Shown: piece after piece, positions 25,157-38,847 of the stretch
Layout of the letters: every line of letters starts with the position of its first letter
Numbering within the stretch: position 1 is the first letter of the stretch
NCBI GenBank assembly: GCA_019426215.1
Contig: CM033404.1
Span: forward strand, 5,022,001-5,086,000
Direction of reading: 5' to 3'
DNA length: 64,000 bases
DNA from: Buddleja alternifolia
Taxonomy: Eukaryota > Streptophyta > Magnoliopsida > Lamiales > Scrophulariaceae
The notes under the pieces: model-generated
Seen by the model: only the letters and a program-made list of their open reading frames with translations
Told to the model about the DNA's origin: nothing
Database searches by the model: none
Program-made: the position numbers and the translations under genes

Positions 25157-26266
25157 TGACATGGTAGGGGGAAGATAGATATAATTTACGCAAATTTAAA
25201 AAGATCATATGAAGTAATGTGCTGTATGATAACACATTCTGTCAGCTTGGAAATGGTGTCCTCAGTTAGGATGAAGTTATTCAATTGTGATTTTAGAGGA
25301 AACAGACATTCAGCATATGCCTATGAAAAATATTCAGATGGCATTCACTCGAGCCCAAGGAAACGTGAATATAAAAGTACATTACCCAATGTAGATGTCA
25401 TTGTTATTTATTAAAACAAGATGAAACAGGGTTCCGGTCAGTTACAGGTAATGGGGCCGTTAGCTCGTTCTATACAGGGATAGTACCCGTCAGTACAATA
25501 CATCGATCAACTTGCTCAACATATCGACTACTTCGAGAGTTTGTAAAATGACGAAAGAATTGCTGTCCAGCGAACGCACGTGTGCCGTTGATTTTGTAGG
25601 GTATATCTATATATCTTGTTTGAATAAGTGCAATGCTTTTAAGAAGTTTTTTTGATTTTTTTTAATTGTTTGGTTAGAGGTTGGCGCATGTGGAGTCTCT
25701 ACATTCGCATTATGGCGAGGTATTTTTTTGTTAATATGCACTGTCTAGAGATCAGGTCTTCGAAGCTGCTTGACAATCTTGCTGTCACATTGGTGCTCAT
25801 CAGTAGATGTACAGGCTTGATAAACTTAAAGTTGATTTGGTGGTAATATTTTAAGTTTTATTGTTTGTGTTTTATTAGTTATTACATGGTTTCTTAAACA
25901 CGTTTTTTTGTTTGGTCTTCTAAAAAAAATTGTAATTGACTTAACATGTGTAGGGTGCACCATGGGAAAATGCGGGCATTAGTGTTCCAACTACGTAAAG
26001 GACTGGAAGTTGCAAACATGGGATTGGAGTCATTGAAAGAGGTCACGATATTCACTTCTCGAGTTCTGATTGCGAGCTAAGCTACATTTTGTACGTGTTT
26101 TCGCAAACAACTGAGTTGGATACACTAATATTTACTGTGTTAATCAATTTTTGATGATGTAAATGGTGTATAAGAGGGCATCAATTAGAGCATATGAAGG
26201 TACCGCGTCAAAAAATGTGCAAATTCGTTTCATAAAGGGGCTTACCCTATAATAAGAGTAGAATGA
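25157..26266 (+). pseudogene. F-box gene copy B: 5' truncated and riddled with indels
   Basis: Corresponds to 14690-15835 of the intact gene. It lacks the start, the F-box and the first half of exon 1 because the duplication breakpoint lies within exon 1. Roughly every 30-60 bp a single base is missing or added relative to copy A (for example TTCAGGCATATTTG against TTCAGCATATG). No long frame survives except short pieces. Exon-intron borders are still visible (GTATAT donor, TTAG acceptor). The error profile, mostly one-base deletions, looks more like poor long-read consensus than ordinary gene decay. Confidence 0.85.
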
Positions 26267-26708
26267 AAATTGCACAATAATTTTACAGTAGTTCGAAATA
26301 TCAATTTGATCCAACAATGTACTTAATTTGAATATGAATGTACGAGGTCAAGCAATTTGCACAAGGGCACTTAATTTCACATTCTTTGCCAAGATGTTTC
26401 ATAACGAAATTTATAAATGAATCAACTCCAAAAAGTTCTCACCCAGTTCATTTTAATTAACAATTAGTAAAACTAACATAAACAAATTCAAAGCAACATC
26501 CATAGTGAATAAGACCGCAGCATTCGATAATTGCATTTCAAAGGCCAAAAGCATGAACAAATAATTAACCGAGTATTATTGCATGGATACACAACACTAT
26601 TAATCCAAAGAGTGAGGTGAAAAATAGTAGTTTGGAAAAAAAACCCAAAAAAAAAATCCAACTCCATGGCCTAAGGAGTGGTTATTTACGTTGGATTCAT
26701 TTATAACA

Positions 26709-29520
26709 TCAAGTCCTTTTCCGCTTGGAAGACCGTATGATGGGTACATGTTCATCATCGGAATCAGCTACACAAATCCAGCGAAAGCTATATAAGTGGG
26801 TATGTTTTAAGGAAAACAACTTACAAGAATATGTGCAATAAAACGTAAGTGCATACCAGGAAGTATTAATTTGCGAGGGCCTTTTTCAACAAGCGGATTG
26901 ACATCAACGTCTGAATCGCAAGGTATAGGTTCTTCTGTGGGAGCACACATTGTGGTGGACGACAAGCAAGGAGGAACCTTATCCTTGTAAACCAGTTTAT
27001 CTGAGCAACGTGGAACGTATAAATTAGACAAGGGAAAAAAAATCATGAAAGATGTCGTAATCTCAAGAAGACACAGAGCCACCACCACTATCAAACAGCT
27101 TCTTTGTAGTTGTAGTGGAAGAAACAAGGTTGAGAGTGTGACTTTGAGTTCCAGCAGGCGTAGAGCTAAGCTTTGCTTCTGCTGCTATCAGGTTATCTGC
27201 GTGGGCCACATCTGCACAAATTTATAAACTTAAATAAATATCTGAGGATGTGGAAAATGGTTGATGGATAAAGTTGAGGTAGGAAGATGTATGGTCTTGC
27301 CAGTAGGGGTAGTTGATTTCGAACCCTCTAAAGAGTCGTGCAAAGGTGATAACTGAGTGAGCGAAACAGCTTTGCCCTTATCATCTTTACCAGGTCCAAG
27401 ATCAGGTGTGTCAGTCATTGTCATGTCTTCATTTTCATCGATAATATCTGTGATTATATACTGGTCCTCTTCACCATGCTTTCGCAAGATGTGTTTTTTT
27501 CCTAACAGTGAAAACGCATGCTTCTTGTTGAGTTGTTCGTTTGCAAAATGCATGAAACCATTGAGCCCCTGAAAGTTAGTAAATGTCAGCTATGATATGA
27601 TAGGCAATTTGATAGCTGAAACCAGTCAGAGACCACTCACCATACAATGATCATTCATGCAATCCGCCGCATTACGCCTAAGCAGTTTTTCAGCAATTTC
27701 ACCAAATGCAAATGCATCAACATCGGCGTCTTTATCATAAAGCATGATTGATACCTTAGCCCTGAAGTTTCTATAGTCAATAACCTATGACAGCCCCAAT
27801 CATGAACTTAATACACATATGTGATATGTTTGACCTGGGAATTGCAACGTGCAGTTCTTGGCAACGAGAACACTCAAATTCCCACCCTACTTCAGCAGTC
27901 GTAGAGGATGGGCATTTGTCGCATGCAAGTAGAAGCATCGTTGCTCCATATCTGTAATTTTTGCATAGGCTTCAACCCGCGTTTTCCCCATCTTTTTTAA
28001 CGACCACAAGAGATGGACCATATCAATAAATTTAATTAGTAAGCCTCCGGACAGATTCATTTTTAACATAATAAATAAAAACTAATGCAAGTGTATGATA
28101 TACCTCTGTCGAATTCAGAAGTGAACTAATATCCATTAACTTAACGGAATTTGCAGAAGTTGATGCACCTGATCTTGAGAGATAACTTCGGTTGACAGCA
28201 ATTTCGCGCAGAACGTCAACATTTTTTCGTTTCCTACATCTCAGTCACAATCGATCAAACACGCATTCAACGTGCAAATAATGTAAATGCTAGTATGCTG
28301 ACTTCAAATGAATGATTAAATAGTTTGTACATGAACTTGATGAACAATGACATTACCATGCAGTAAGCTTCGCAGCCTCAGGTATGGGGGGATTAATAAT
28401 GGCACCAGACGAAGCCGTTGACCCTAAAGAAATTCCTGAAGTGAAAATATATGCACAATATGAACAATACCAATATCATACACATATTAAAATAAACAGC
28501 AACGGAGAATATGCACAATATGAACAACGCAAATATCATACACATATTAAAATAAACAGCAGAGGAGCTTTAATATATACCATAATAAGTGTTCACTATA
28601 AACCTAGTGAATTTAACGACCGGCATATTATGGGAGTCTACTTTGAGCTTCGTCCCGAAGTCTTCAACCAAATTACTCCAAAGTGTCAGGGCGTATGGTT
28701 TTAAACTGATAGACACGAATAGACCATTAAATCTATGATATTTCAATTCAAACTGTAGCATAATTCAAAAGAATGTACAGTTACGGACTCTGAATCGATG
28801 ACACCCAGGTCCTGAACAGTGATATCCCTCCCACGCGAAACAATAGTGCGTTGGGGCATTGTGTCAATAACAACCACGAGAACATCTACAAAAACACCAA
28901 CTCAGTGGGCAATCAGTCAGCAATGAAAGTAATGGAAGGCATAGTGGTTAAACTGCACATACAGATAAATAATAAGCGAGTAAACAAATGCAAAATCCCC
29001 AAAATACATTACCAATTAAAGATTTGCTCCCAACGAGAGATGGTAGTTCTGATAAACGAGTGAAGAGCGATGCATTTTCAGAACTCGTTGTAAAACCATC
29101 ATCGACCTTCAATATAGCGGTTTTAGAGTTTATAATCCACTGGTATGGATTATCAATGATCCTATATTTTTCTTCAATAGGATTAACGCGCGCCCTAGAT
29201 ATAATATATGTGTTATGAACCAGCAACGTGTTGGCAAGAGTATTAATGTCATGCTGATACAAAGTGGCAACCACCTTTGAGCCCTGAATTGAAACACACA
29301 AATGGTTCAAATAACAAGCAAGAGAGAAAAAGCGCACACCGGTTCTATTTTATGATAACGGTTAAAAAATTACCTTTTCATCTGCTAATATAATTTTTTG
29401 GTACTTGGTGGGACTTGTGGTACTTTGGCGGGGCTGCATTTTCTCCTCCACCCGGACTTTCACCTTCCACGTGGGGGTTGAAGGCGTAACGTCAGCAATG
29501 AAGACCAAATTGGACTGCAT
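26709..29520 (-). pseudogene. RPA70-like gene, copy B, frameshifted
   Basis: Near-identical second copy of the gene at 16278-19087, with the same exon layout, start (29520) and stop (26711-26709). One base is missing near 27928 inside the zinc-ribbon exon, so the frame is lost just before the CDKC motif. A pair of compensating one-base changes near 27494-27521 alters about eight residues in the exon containing KKHILRKHGE. If these are consensus errors the gene may be intact; as written it is broken. Confidence 0.7.
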
Positions 29521-29718
29521 CTGAACATCATAGAAGAAAGTATAACACAAGAAGGCATGAAACATTGTCTAAACTACATGAATACAGCACATACACAGAC
29601 ATCGCAGAAAATCCAAGCACGAAAAATAGAAGTTGCATTGAAAACAACCGTTCCAATCATATTAACTAACACATAAACAACACGTTGACAACAAAGGTAT
29701 CGACTGACACACTTAACA

Positions 29719-32700
29719 TCAACAAGACGATAGCTTAAATATCTCAGGGTAAACAATATTTTTGGTACTATGAAGAGGTAAATGAGTATCATTGTGCGAG
29801 ATTGGGCGTATGAGAATTTTCACGTTAGAGGAGGTGCGGGCCCTTGAGATGGCCACGTATAATTGACCATGGGAAAAAACAGGTTCCTGCAAATAGATTC
29901 CGACATAGTCCAATGTTTGTCCTTGAGCCTTATTAATGGTCATTGCAAAGCACAGCCGTAGTGGAAATTGATGGCGCTTGAAAGGAATGGGACACTTTAT
30001 CTTATCAGAAGCTTGCAGGGGAATTCTTGGAATGAATACATGCCGACCTTTGTAGTCTCCTATAGCCACTTTAGCTGCAATCAAACGAGGGCCTAGATGG
30101 CAAACAATAAGGCGTGTGCCATTGCACAATCCCTCAGATGGGTCCAAATTTCTGAGTAACATCACTGGGCAATTTAGCTTTAGCACAAGATGGTGAGGAG
30201 GTAACCCACTAACAGAAACTGAATTTAGGTAATCTCCATATTCACTCTGCTGCCCTGGATCATCAGTTTTATTGAAGCTCATATATTCGACAGGAAGTCC
30301 CGGGAATTTATCTATAAGTTGTGCATTAATATCATCAACAATATCATTCTTCGGTGTCAATATGGCACGACTAACAACGAAAAATGGATCAGCGGTGTCA
30401 GAGTAAAAAGAAGGGAATACACAGTTGATTAATTGACTTAATGAGTCGGCAGGATTGACAAAAGGAATGCACAGATGTGATGGCAATTGTATTATATCAT
30501 CGATGACACAAGGATGGGTACCGTCACCGATATTGAGCAAGAGATCAATGAACATAGGATCATCACGGGCACGCATGTTGACATGTAGCCTAAGCTTTCG
30601 GATTGAAGGCCATAAAAATGAACTAACAAGACTGGCCCCAACCATATCATCGCGAGAACCTCCCACAATTATAGGGAGTGTCTGCCTAAAATCCCCGCCA
30701 AACAGAACAACCTTACCACCGAAAAGTAAATCTGAATCGCAGACATCACGGAGTAATGTATCCAGCGCCTCGACAACACATTTGTTCGCCATTGTCGCCT
30801 CATCCCAAACTATCAATTTGGCCACCTTAATCAATCGCCCTAAACTGCTCTGCTTACTAAGCTTTGAATTAGCATTATCATCAAACTCGAGAGGGAATTT
30901 AAACCTCGAATGAGCTGTGCGCCCGCCTGGTAACAAAGAGGCAGCTACACCAGATGTGGCAACTGATAAAGCTATGTGATCATGCGACCGCACATATGCA
31001 AGAATAGATCTATAGAGAAAAGTCTTCCCTGACCCTCCAGGGCCATCAACAAAGAATGCGCCCCCCACATCACCATCTAAGGCAGAAATAATCAAGTCGA
31101 ATGCTTCCCTTTGACAAGCATTTAGCATAGATGCTGAAATCAAGTCTTGCGGGGACACGATAATTGACTTCTCCCTAGCTATTTCGGTGCAGAATTTCTG
31201 TTCTTCAGTTAGTCGAATGGACTGTTCAGACAAAGAGTAGTCATTTATACTTTTTCCCATTGATTGCAGGATACAATGTATGGATTGTAAAGCCTTTTGT
31301 TGAGCTACAGCATCACTGACGTGTGGTTGTTTACTGAAATCCTGAGAAAGTTGTAGATGGAATGAGTGCCAGAGATGAACTGGATCACCTGGAGCGCAGT
31401 AAACTAAAATAGTGGCAAAGAGGACGACGAAGACTGGGAGCCATCTGATGTAAAGAAGCCTCTTCTAAGCAGTCCGAAATATATGAGTCGTTCTCTAATA
31501 ATCCCAGATGCAGTGCAGCCTCACGAAACGTAGGATATTCAAGACCGTTAACTGTTCGCAGGAATTGAGCCGAAGGTGGACACCGAATATTATTAAGTAA
31601 AATACGCTTGAAAAAACGTTCTCCTTCACAAGGATTGACTGTAACCAAGCGACCAACCACCTCTTTTTTGGCACGTACAGACCAAGACCGCGCATAATTG
31701 TTCCACACATAATGCTCAGGAAATTCTCTATATAACAGGTTGAGTTGCTGTGCTTTTCTATCAAGAGCATTTGTTCTAAAGAATTCAGTTAGCATTGTTC
31801 GCTGAGAGAGAGGATTAGTAATAATGTCAAGCAAGGGAGCCTGTCGACCAAACTTGATTACATGTTGATTTTCTAGATGGACCTGGAGAACAATAACAGG
31901 AGGATGCATGTCGCTAAGGGCAAATCCATATATTCTCCAGTGGGCCTCCGGAGCTGCTACCCACCTGCCAGTTTGGAAATTACGAATTTCATCGTCTGCT
32001 TGTGCATCAGAATCCCCAACAATGTTATAAGCAACCCTATCATGTCCTTTGTATATATACTTGTACAAATACTTTACAAGCTTTATATCACAACATATCT
32101 CCACATTGATGTGGCAGTTGTACTTTGCCAGCAAGTACGGATTGTAGGGAACGACCCACCTATTATCAAGTCTAGATTTTCTGACAACCACAAAATCCCC
32201 ATTCTCCCTCCTCCTGTACATGGGGTAAGAGTTCGAACCAATATGCGTTGTGGCAATGAATTTTTTAGGGTAGTGGTTCTTGCAATTGCCATCGCGCATG
32301 CAAACATTCGTTGGGTTCAAATCCCCGCACGGCCCATGCAGCATGTGTTTTATAACGTAGGACCGAAGGAATGGATGTGAGGACGCACTGGGCAACTCTG
32401 CTGATATTATGCCATCGTATATATCTGCCGTCAAGATTTTGTGTGAAGGATTTAAAATCACAAGCCAGTGTACGTGGGGCAATCCACGCTTTTGAAATTC
32501 TACTACATAGACATACGCAGCCACGGACCCGAACACTTTCTTCCTAACAATATCATTCTTCATTTCATCCAACTTTGCCTTGAATACCCTTGCAAGAAGA
32601 TCAGGTCGGTCTTCGGCACGTTCATGCTTCAAGAGCGAATCTGTAATCTCTGGCCACGCTGGATTGCATGTCATTGTAAGGAAGATATCAGGCTTGCCAA

Positions 32701-35700
32701 ATTTTTGGACCAAAGCCATAGCATTGACATAGCGCCGTCGCATATCCCGAGGACCCCCAATGAAAGAGGAAGGCAAGACAAAACGTCGACCAACTGCGTT
32801 AGGGTTATTCTGACCATCCACTGACATACTATCTACGACGCTCTGGTAAGTATCTGTGCGCATATCAAGTTGTCGCTGCTCTGACCTGTAATAATCCAAG
32901 CGCTGAGTCTCCAATTTAATATACATGTCAATTACAAACTGCTGGCATAATCTTCCAAAGTGAAGCAGATAAGATTTATCCCGAGGACGTAACTGAAACA
33001 AGTAACAATAATATTGGCGAAGTGACACATAAGATCCCCGCTCACTACCATCTTCTAAAACTGAAAAAATGACAGAAGAACAAGAATCAGGCTAGCTTTC
33101 GTGGTCAGGAAATAATTCACAAAGTAAAAAAAAAACAATGATGCAGAAGAATATTTCAAGATGGGGAAACACATTGGACTTAGTACTTGGTGGGTTACTA
33201 TTTTGGTGGAGTCAAAATAATACTTGTTAGTTTACAAAACTGAACAAAATAAAAAATGAAAGGGGGATAATACAATCAATACTAAAAAAACCTAAATACC
33301 TTGATTTTATACTCACGTGGAGCTTTCAATAAGCATATTTGCCATAATTCCCTAGATAGCTTTTTTTTAGAACAGCTTTTCCCAAGGGAATTTATGAAAA
33401 AAATGAGACAAGCTAAGATTTACGCCATATTTCCCTCAATAAAATGAGATAAGCTAAATAAACAACATTTAATTTTTCGTCAAATTCATAACGATGATAC
33501 CTTAATCATTAACAGAAAGAATTATCCACGTCATAATTTATCAAACTATTCTTGTAACCATGAAAGTTTTTCCTAAAGAAATAAACATATTGTAAAAGTA
33601 GTCTTGTTGATTTAAGACTTTTATAGGGTCTTATATATTTTCATATATTGACCTCACCAAAAAAAAAAATTAATATATTTATCTGAAAGAAAAGAGATCC
33701 AAATTTTAATCAGTACCTTGTGATTATGGGTAAAGCAATTTCCTGATTGAAACACAACCACCTACTCAACACACTTTAATTGTTGTTTAATTTGATCAGT
33801 TACTTAATGGAAAACTCCAGGTAAAGTGATGTGAGAGTGAATAGGTGTGTAAGGTCTAGCATGTTTTACTCTATTATTAACTATATTGCAATGCAATAAC
33901 TTACTTGATAAACCTTATTAAATGCCGATGCAAAAAAATGGCAAGTAAGTTTCATGGTATGGTATCATGCATATTCTGTGATACATAAATTATGGATTAG
34001 AAGTAAGCAGAGTGAAGGTATAATTTAGCTGGTAATTGTAACTGGGCAATATCATACATTTCAATTGGATGCTTATTCATTCTACATATCCACATAAAAT
34101 TTACATCACATGTATACGCATGCTTAAAGATTATATCTATATACTACTATTTATTAAAGTTGAGTAGCCTAAAATCATATTGTAAATCAATTGAAGTTTG
34201 TCTATAACCATTCCGTTTTATTCTTTAAATTGGTTGGGAACTGATTTATAGAATAATTGGCAGCCATATTTTCTTAAAGAATAATTGGAAGCCAAGTTAC
34301 GAAGACAGTCCAAAGAATGGATTACTTGGGAAATTAAAAATGCACTTTACAAAATGTCTTTATACCATAAATAGTTTAAAGGCAATTAGGAAATACTTCT
34401 TTAGTGATTTTCTAATTACATGTGTTACCACAAATGAGTAGTAGATTTTGAAAAACTGCAAGGAAATTGCATTGCTCATCGAAAGCAATAACCGACCATT
34501 TTCACATTTTCATTTACATCTTTAAAACTCAAAAGGCATGAAATCCACATGAAGGGGAAAAAGATTGAAAGCAAGAAACATGTACGAGCAGTTTGTACTC
34601 ATGTGGTTAAAACATATTAGGTGACAATAATATTTTGCGCAAGCCAATGCTAGGGAGTTCTAAAAAACAATGTACAAAATGCAATGCAGAACATCGAAAA
34701 AGAGCACCATACCATCAGCTTCATTTTGCAATAGAACTGCAGCCGATTCAGCAAGATTGGGAGAGATCAATGACGCAGACTCTCCAAACGCATGATGGCC
34801 AGTGTCAACTACAGGATGTTGAGTGTGTTTCCTATGCTTGGAGATCCGAGAGTGCCATCCAGGTTCGCCTCTTGGGAACAACAATGGATATTGGAGGGGG
34901 TCATAACAGCCGTAATAATATTTAATTGTATGGCTTGTATCTTCATTGACATAAACACGTATGTCCCGTGTGATGGTCTCGTTTGATGGATCAGCCTCCT
35001 TCCATATTGCGCCAACTTGAGAAACGGAAGGCAAGTTGAAAGTATGCTGATCCAGGGCAGGTGTACTACGCAGCACAATGGTATAATTCACCAAAGGAGT
35101 ATAGTGGCGGAGGCTTCTGAAAAAGCGACAATAAGGATTGTCCCTGAGCATATGCACAAGGCTAGCAACCAAGTCAGGATTCAAATGAAAGCTACGCTGA
35201 CCGGTGGTACGCACCAGCCCATCAAACTCATGAAAATACAAATCTAAATTTGAAGCAGCCGGTGCATCCTCCCTCAGGCTGCGAATATAGTGATACACCA
35301 TGCCTTGAACAACCAGCGTGTATATGCCCTTGTTTGACCAGCAATAATTTTTATCAGCCTTCATACCAATGGACGTGAATGCGAGATAATTGTTGTAAGA
35401 CCTTATGTGCCGCCTAAATTCAACGGAAATCTCGGACTCTCCAATAAGAAGGTCGATCAACCCGGGCAACATTTCACGCGGGGCCAAGGAAACCTGACCC
35501 TCCCCACAACAAAAACCAGGAGATTCGCGATAAAATCGCAAGGCATTACAATAGACACAAGGAGCTACATCCGGAAGTATCCACGGCTCAAGGGGCAGAT
35601 CGTCTATAAGGCTCATATTTCTCCTCCTTTTTCGGGTGGAGGAAACAGGGTCTGGAGAACAAAAAAATAGGAAACCATAAGACAAGACGAAACAAAAGAA

Positions 35701-36000
35701 AACCAATAGTCAAAAGAACAGTTACAACAATCGAAACAGGGTACCAAGTGAATGATCCTCCGCACGAGAAGAAGCCACCCTGATATCCACATGCTGTTCA
35801 GTAGAAGCGTGTAGTGGTTCGGGTCTAACACTGACGGAGCAACTTACTAAGTCATCACTTAACACTTGCTCAGCAGCTAAAAATGCCTTTCTCTTGGCAC
35901 TCCGAACTAACCTTCGCCCTAACAAAGATGCTTGATGTTGCTCTGTGGACCGTGCTGCATATCTCTGACGGCGAACTCGATTCTTAGCATCTCGATCCAT
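29719..36000 (-). pseudogene. Helitron Rep/helicase (RepHel), copy B, one frameshift
   Basis: This copy keeps the 5' part missing from copy A. A probable first exon starts at 36000 (basic, RRQRYAARSTEQHQ, typical of plant Helitron N-termini). Exon 2 is open from about 35660 to 34713 (CYCNALRF-type Cys region, then RDNPYCRFFRSLRHYT and PLQYPLLFPRGEPGW). A 1652-bp phase-1 intron spans 33061-34712. The large exon (33060-29719) has one extra base near 31423 (GAGGACGACG against GAGGCGACG), which splits it into a Rep half and a helicase half. All HUH, two-Tyr and helicase motifs are present. I could not settle the exon 1/2 splice; the Met at 35616 is an alternative start. Confidence 0.8.
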
Positions 36001-36280
36001 GCACACAACAATCTCTAAACACTTTGGTGCGATAATCCAAAGAGGTAATATACCGCAAAATGACGCATGACAACAAAAAAATCCCCGCATGAATACCAGT
36101 TACAAACATGGAACACATAGGCAGCCAAAACCAAACAAGCACCACCCAACCTAACCCAGTTAAGACACCCCAAAGGCATGACCACATTCGATCATAGCAA
36201 AAGTATCAGGGAGAAATAGGAAAAATCTTCGAGTTTTCATTTTTTAAATAAGAAAACATGATTGTTTTTTATATTCCTTA

Positions 36281-36367
36281 AACCTGACCCGACAAATCAG
36301 GGTTGATAGTTTTTAATCATGGCGACACGGACCCTATATAAGACTTCAAATAAAAGGAGAAAAATGT
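36281..36367. repeat. 85-bp repeat shared with 38848-38925
   Basis: AACCTGACCCGACAAATCAG, then TTGATAGTTTTTAATCATGG, then ACTTCAAATAAAAGGAGAAAAATGT. The same blocks in the same order occur at 38848-38925, with about ten substitutions and a 10-bp gap. The source family is unknown. Confidence 0.7.
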
Positions 36368-38847
36368 CACAACTTGTGACAATTTGAAATTGAACACAAA
36401 ACCTCTCGCATGAAAGTGGAAGTCTTACTTAGAATTTAGATCATAGAGATAAGTAGTTATGCTCTCAATACAAAAACTTTTGAAAGATTTAGGTTAGCGT
36501 AGAAAGTTTCAGAATCACCACATAGCAAGAACTCGCACTCCTCGCATTTCCGTCACACAATGGCATCACAAATGATAATAAGATTATTATCAACCGCCTT
36601 GTAGCCAGCCCGAAGCTGGGTCGCAATGAGAAAAGCAAGGTTGAAGAATACAGTTTAGAGATTCTAAAGCGCACAATGTACACTATTGTGCATCCTCTAT
36701 ATACTTATAATTGAACAAAAAAATAAAATTAACAGACAATTGACTATATAAAACATAAATACTATGACGATTTGATTAGATACTTCTCGTAGCCACACGA
36801 CTAATTAGCACGCATAGTAACCTGTAAACGTAGGTTAAAGGTGCATAAAGAAATGGACAGTTCACCAAATAATATGGAGTTTCAGTTCGAGGTCGAGACA
36901 GCCTGAGTGCACATGTAAAGTAAGACAACTTCTTAACATATATAATCGTATAGTAAGATAGATTACTATATAACTCGATAAACATCTTTATTTTAGGACC
37001 CTCTGTTTTTTTAAGAGACATTTATTTTAGGGACTGAATTCGATATTTCAATGTTTTGAACATCAACTTCACCACTTGAATTAAATCTCGTCCAATTAAA
37101 AAATAGTGGGGACAAGAAGGAAGTTTGAGATTCTTTATGAATTTTTTTTCCTAAGAGAGAGACATAATGTGTGAGAAGAAATAGAAAAGAAAAAATATTA
37201 TAAATGAAGAAATTGATTGAGGTACTTGTCAAAATTTAAGAATGAAAATGAATTCACCAAATTTGACAGCACAAGTAGTTATTCTAGCAATCTCATATTT
37301 TATTTAATAGTATTGATTGTCAGAGATGATTCTCCTATAGACCAGGATCAAGAATTCTGATTGATCCAAGTTTAATGTGTGTGTGTGTGGGGGGGGGGGG
37401 GGGGTAATCATCCATGTTACAAGTTACAACTAATAAGTGATAAGAATTTATGGCAAATTCAATTTCGAAATTTGGTATTGATTGAACAAGTGCAATTTGA
37501 AAGTGGAATGAATTGTAGTTGTAAATTAGGGCCGAAAGATGCATCACACTACTTAATAGTTAATATTCAATCTGAAATCAATTGTTAAAATCTCATATTG
37601 TTGAACACATATTTTACTTTTTTGGAAAAACAATCATATTGTTTTATTCAATAAAAGTTTACGGTACAAATGTGTATCCAATCAATGTGAGGCATTAGTT
37701 AAAGATTGAGACTAAAATTGAACATATACATATTTATTGGACGAAAAGTGTGATTTACCTAATAAATCCCTAAAAATACTGTTCAATCGAAACACCCCTC
37801 ATACACTAAATTTTCATTCGAAAAACTACAATTGATTAATTTTAAATTTAGGATGCTAAGGGTGTTTAAGTTCATAAATTTATTAACCCTACATGTTTGG
37901 GGGTTTTGGAATGAAAAGTTGACAGAATGAGTTTTTTGGATTGAAAAATAATTTCATGGGTTTTTATGATATTAAAATTTATCTTTAGGGGGTTTTAACA
38001 ATTTTTCAATTACTATTGAACTAAGCTTATATGTGACCTACGTGGATTAAATGCAGACGTTATTGTAAAATTTTCTTTTTAAAAAGACCCTGAAACGACT
38101 TTCAATCTTTTTTATATCATTTCATATAGATTGAGAGTTTACTAATTATTATCGTAAAGCTCATGATTTTAATAATAAAACTTCAAAATTGTATATATTT
38201 ATTTCCGTAAATTTTATTTAGTGTATTATTATAACTTAATATCTTATTATGTATTTTATTGAATACTACTTTGAGAAAAATGGATAGTGTGAGCCGAAAG
38301 GATACAAGTCCAAAGTTCGTAATAAGTGTGAGCTAACTTTGAGCCAACCTATTTTGATCACATAGGTTATAAAATACCATGTAAAATTGGGACCATAATC
38401 ATGAAATTAATGTTGTCGGAGAAATAGATGGGTTTTTTTTATTATAACTTTTTTGTTCTTTATGTGAAATTCGTTAAAATTAGATTAGCATGATATCGAT
38501 TATTTGAAGAAAAAAAATATTTTGTGACTGAATACTTGCATATTGTATTTTTAGATAATGAGAGGTCTCTGTGAGTTTTAGGATTCTAAAATTTTTATAT
38601 ATTTACAATTATTTTTAATTATTTAAGTCAAAAACCACAAGATTGTAGACAACCATTAGAGAGTGACAATGCAAAGTAAATTATTTTTTGTAGGTCATAG
38701 TGATTTTGAATTAACTTTATATAAAAGGGACGTTTTGTGCTTCAAATGGAAGTTAAGAGGAAGCTATGGATAACTTGAATTGGATTCTAAGATATGTACT
38801 TTGTGCGTGTTTATCAATGTTTGGAATATAATTTTTTTTTATCAAGA

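Larger units (their letters stand above)
25157..35598. repeat. Tandem duplication, copy B (about 10.4 kb)
   Basis: Second copy of the F-box/RPA/RepHel unit, in the same orientation as copy A. The helicase part differs from copy A by only a handful of residues (for example IAD/ITD, LSIG/LNIG). The first 1.1 kb and the last 0.3 kb of copy A, both next to the junction, are by contrast full of single-base gaps. Confidence 0.9.
11122..36449 (-). mobile_element. Putative Helitron, about 25 kb, with internal tandem duplication
   Basis: The minus-strand order is Rep/helicase gene, then an RPA70-like gene, then a plus-strand F-box gene, with a Helitron-type 3' end (hairpin plus CTAG before T) at 11122. 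RPA-like genes are known passengers of plant Helitrons. The RepHel-RPA-F-box unit is present twice in tandem. The 3' end call rests on hairpin structure. The 5' end is a weak guess: a minus-strand TCTCTATGATC at 36449 preceded by A. If the ends are wrong the true element may be smaller, or several insertions may be merged here. Confidence 0.4.

Noticed and set aside
36671..36720. Plus-strand TCCTCTATATACTTATAATTG as a Helitron 5' end
   Set aside because: It is in the wrong orientation for the RepHel genes, and no partner hairpin-CTRR end was found on the plus strand.
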